From positions 1,175,501 to 1,239,500 of the forward strand of contig CP022705.1 in NCBI GenBank assembly GCA_003491285.1: a stretch of DNA of 64,000 nucleotides. Reading direction: 5' to 3'. A program made the position numbers and the translations under genes. The notes under the pieces were generated by a model. It worked only from the letters and a program-made list of their open reading frames with translations. It was not told where the DNA came from and searched no databases. The DNA comes from Methanobacterium sp. BRmetb2. Its GTDB lineage: Archaea; Methanobacteriota; Methanobacteria; Methanobacteriales; Methanobacteriaceae. Of the stretch, positions 61,879-64,000 are shown piece after piece (positions within the stretch are counted from its first letter, which is position 1; the number at the start of each line of letters is the position of its first letter).

Positions 61879-62520
61879 TGTACCACTATTCAATCTAAAT
61901 AACTATTAAAACTTTAATTTTTAGAAATTGTATCTCCTTTTAATTAATCAATTATCTATTCTATTTTTTCACACCTAATATAATATTATTTAGAATCAAA
62001 ATTCTTTTAAATTAATAATGATTTTTCATTTAAGAGTAGATCCTGCGGTATAAGTGTATCTAAAACTTTAATCGTACAATTGGATTTTCTGATATGAGTT
62101 GTGCTTGTCATTATTTGAATTAAAAGTTTATAGGGCTGTTTTATAATTTAATGAGGTTATAATTTTAGACATAAATATATTTACTATATATTAAATAACA
62201 ATTTTAAGATTTTTTACTAGCTTTATAAACTTAATTAGACATAAATTTGTCTTAATAATTATATAAAGTGATTAAACAAGGAATTATAGAATTAACTAAT
62301 ATTAAAGACAAAAAAAGGTCGTAGGAAATTTTCGACATGTTAAAATTATCTTGTCGTTTATTTCTATTATAACTATTTTTAATTAGATATCATTAGGTTT
62401 ATAATATATCTTTTTTTATCGACATGTTTATATATACCTATCGTTGTTATTATTGTTATTAGAGAGGGGATCTTTTTTTATTCATTTTGGATCCTATAAA
62501 CGAGTTAAAAGGAGGTTAAC
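61879..62520. other. Divergent AT-rich intergenic region
   Basis: About 640 bases between the LysR-like gene and the secreted propeller protein. TCGACATGTT is repeated at 62332-62341 and 62419-62428. A near-dyad TTAGACATAAATTTGTCTTAA lies near 62235-62255. In the leader GGATC (62468) can pair with GATCC around 62490. No gene or structured RNA class was recognised. Confidence 0.4.
62427..62436 (+). promoter_or_regulatory. TATA box of the secreted propeller protein gene
   Basis: TTTATATATA matches the archaeal box A consensus well. Transcription would begin near 62460, giving a leader of about 60 bases before the ATG at 62521 with its AAAGGAGGT site. Confidence 0.5.
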
Positions 62521-64000
62521 ATGAAATATAGTAAATTATCGGTTTTGTTTATTTTTTTTGCCGTATTTTTTTGTTTTTCGATGATGGGGTGTGTATGTGC
62601 GGCGGATTCGACTTCTGCGAATTTTACAAGTAACACTACTCAGGGTGATATGCCTTTGAGTGTGCAGTTTAATGACACATCCACGGGTGATGCTACCAGT
62701 TGGTTATGGGATTTTGGTGATAGTGAAACATCAACTGAGCAGAATCCTGTTCATAATTATGTTAATGAAGGTCAATACACCGTCAGCCTCACAGCTATAA
62801 ACGATGCAGGCTATGATACTATAACTAAAAATGACTACATTACTGTGACTAAACCAGTTACTGTGACTTCTAGTCTTGCAAGCGGAACATATGCAACCAC
62901 ACAGACAGTTACATTATCTTGTGACGATCCAGCAGCAACCATATACTATGCTCATGATACTACAGACCCTAGAGATAGCAGTACAAAGATAGAATATACT
63001 GGACCCATCATTATTAGCAATACCACCACACTAAGATATGCTGCAATAGATATCAACGGTAACTGGAGCCAATTGTATCTGCAAAACTATGTCATTGGAA
63101 CCGGAGGAGTTACAGATCCTGCATGGTCAGAATTTGGAGAAAACAATAACAACACAGGTCAATCAACATATAATGGGCCAATAAATGGTTTTACCATATG
63201 GACGTTTACTACGGAAGGTAGAATACAATATGCTGGTCCTGCAATAGGTGCGGATGGTATTATTTATATCGGAAGTTATGATGGTAATTTGTATGCTTTG
63301 AATCCAGATGGAACACTCAAGTGGAAATTTGCTACTGGAAGATTGTATAGCACACCAACAATAGGTGCTGATGGTACTATTTATGTGGGAAGTTATGATG
63401 GTAATTTGTATGCTTTGAATCCAGATGGAACACTTAAATGGAGTTATACTGCCGGTACTCGAATATATGGTTCACCCGCAATCGCTGAAGATGGTACTAT
63501 TTATGTGGGAAGTTATGACAAAAAGATTTACGCATTAAATCCTGATGGATCACTTAAATGGACTTATACTGCTGGAAGTTATGTGTATTATGCACAACCC
63601 GCAATCGCTGAAGATGGTACTATTTATGTGGGAACTTATGATGGTAATGTGTATGCTCTGAATCCTGATGGAACGGTTAAATGGAGTTATACTGCTGGTA
63701 CTCGAATATATGGTTCAGTATCAATAGGTGCTGATGGTACTATTTATGTGGGAAGTTATGATGGTAATTTATATGCTTTGAATCCAGATGGGACGCTTAA
63801 ATGGAATTACACAACTGAATTTTATATTTGTAGTTCACCTGCGATAGGTGCAGATGGAACCATATATATAGGAAGTCGTGATTCTAAGTTGTATGCTTTG
63901 AATCCAGATGGAACACTTAAATGGAGTTATACGGCGGGGGGACAGTTTTATGGTGCGCCTGTAATTGGTGCAGATGGCATAATCTATATTGGATGTCGGG
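62521..64000 (+). CDS. Secreted PKD / chitobiase-like / PQQ-propeller protein (cut by window end)
   Basis: At least 493 residues, open to the end of the window. A signal peptide (MKYSKLSVLFIFF, cleavage region CVCAADS near residue 27) is followed by a PKD domain (about residues 35-118) with the hallmark WLWDFGD at 61-67. A chitobiase/beta-hexosaminidase C-terminal type domain follows (about 120-200; ATIYYAHDTTDPRDSS, TTLRYAAIDINGN). From about residue 220 come PQQ-type propeller repeats with the unit GADGTIYVGSYDGNLYALNP. Surface adhesion or carbohydrate binding is the usual inference. A TATA box and AAAGGAGGT precede the ATG. A C-terminal anchor should lie beyond the window. Confidence 0.85.
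   Translation, partial: MKYSKLSVLFIFFAVFFCFSMMGCVCAADSTSANFTSNTTQGDMPLSVQFNDTSTGDATSWLWDFGDSETSTEQNPVHNYVNEGQYTVSLTAINDAGYDTITKNDYITVTKPVTVTSSLASGTYATTQTVTLSCDDPAATIYYAHDTTDPRDSSTKIEYTGPIIISNTTTLRYAAIDINGNWSQLYLQNYVIGTGGVTDPAWSEFGENNNNTGQSTYNGPINGFTIWTFTTEGRIQYAGPAIGADGIIYIGSYDGNLYALNPDGTLKWKFATGRLYSTPTIGADGTIYVGSYDGNLYALNPDGTLKWSYTAGTRIYGSPAIAEDGTIYVGSYDKKIYALNPDGSLKWTYTAGSYVYYAQPAIAEDGTIYVGTYDGNVYALNPDGTVKWSYTAGTRIYGSVSIGADGTIYVGSYDGNLYALNPDGTLKWNYTTEFYICSSPAIGADGTIYIGSRDSKLYALNPDGTLKWSYTAGGQFYGAPVIGADGIIYIGCR
63240..64000 (+). repeat. Tandem ~120-bp repeats encoding PQQ propeller blades
   Basis: Seven units begin near 63246, 63364, 63483, 63606, 63726, 63846 and 63967, spaced about 118-123 bases. 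Each carries GGTGCTGATGGTACTATT-like sequence, then TATGCTTTGAATCCAGATGG. Some neighbouring units are nearly identical at DNA level, suggesting recent duplication. The array runs past the window end. Confidence 0.85.

Noticed and set aside
63240..64000. Regular ~120-bp repeats considered as a CRISPR array
   Set aside because: The repeats are coding, keep one reading frame, vary at third positions and encode PQQ propeller blades; no short repeat with unique spacers.

Overview
The window comes from a mesophilic, AT-rich hydrogenotrophic methanogen of the order Methanobacteriales, most likely Methanobacterium or a close relative. The evidence is archaeal and methanogen-specific genes: cfbD (coenzyme F430 synthesis), a coenzyme F390 synthetase, the large subunit of the archaeal DNA polymerase D, Sec61-beta, class I lysyl-tRNA synthetase, an archaeal-type leucyl-tRNA synthetase, prepilin-like proteins with class III signals, and several DUF5518-type membrane proteins. 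Ribosome binding sites are mostly GGAGGT or GGTGAT, 4-8 bases before ATG.

Layout. 0-5 kb: the 3' end of hisG, a small winged-helix regulator, and a tandemly duplicated three-gene cassette (small membrane protein, MacB-type permease, MacB-type ATPase). 5-13 kb: a fumarylacetoacetate-hydrolase-family protein, then leuS, cutA and nadE on the minus strand, a Get3/ArsA ATPase with a 53-residue membrane protein behind it, a cupin and cbiE. 13-20 kb: a secreted subtilase, a YchF-type GTPase, a 48-residue zinc-ribbon protein and a P2-type cation ATPase. 20-30.8 kb: sfsA, an anchored M14-like hydrolase, cfbD, a nucleotidyltransferase-cupin fusion, hisH, an AIR-synthase-like protein, a pilin-like protein, a PAP2-like membrane protein, tRNA-Arg(GCG), the F390 synthetase, truD and a DUF126 protein (phosphomevalonate dehydratase small subunit).

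30.8-46.4 kb is the accessory part. It holds three DUF5518-type membrane proteins, a one-unit and a three-unit version of another membrane domain, a pilin-like protein, an amidohydrolase, a CopA-type copper ATPase, and a large surface protein (seven propeller-like repeats, seven Ig-like repeats, hydrophobic C-terminus) whose start codon appears to be lost. A zinc-ribbon protein, a decayed zinc-ribbon remnant and a YHS-domain protein follow. 44.9-62 kb is mostly housekeeping: purB and secG, polC and nrdD, a CrtI-like oxidoreductase, a yeast-type cytosine deaminase, a two-gene UGSC-like cassette (CGSC motif), lysS, thiC, a PfkB kinase and a LysR-like regulator. The window ends inside a secreted PKD / chitobiase-like / PQQ-propeller protein.

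The most noteworthy points are: the CGSC (UGSC-like) gene pair of unknown chemistry; a sharp tract of near identity between the two ABC ATPase genes that looks like gene conversion; three genes (near 32.23, 32.75 and 38.18 kb) lacking a usable canonical start codon although a good ribosome binding site and N-terminus are visible; the zinc-ribbon remnant; and the family of repeated small membrane domains. No CRISPR array, insertion sequence, rRNA gene or prophage was seen.
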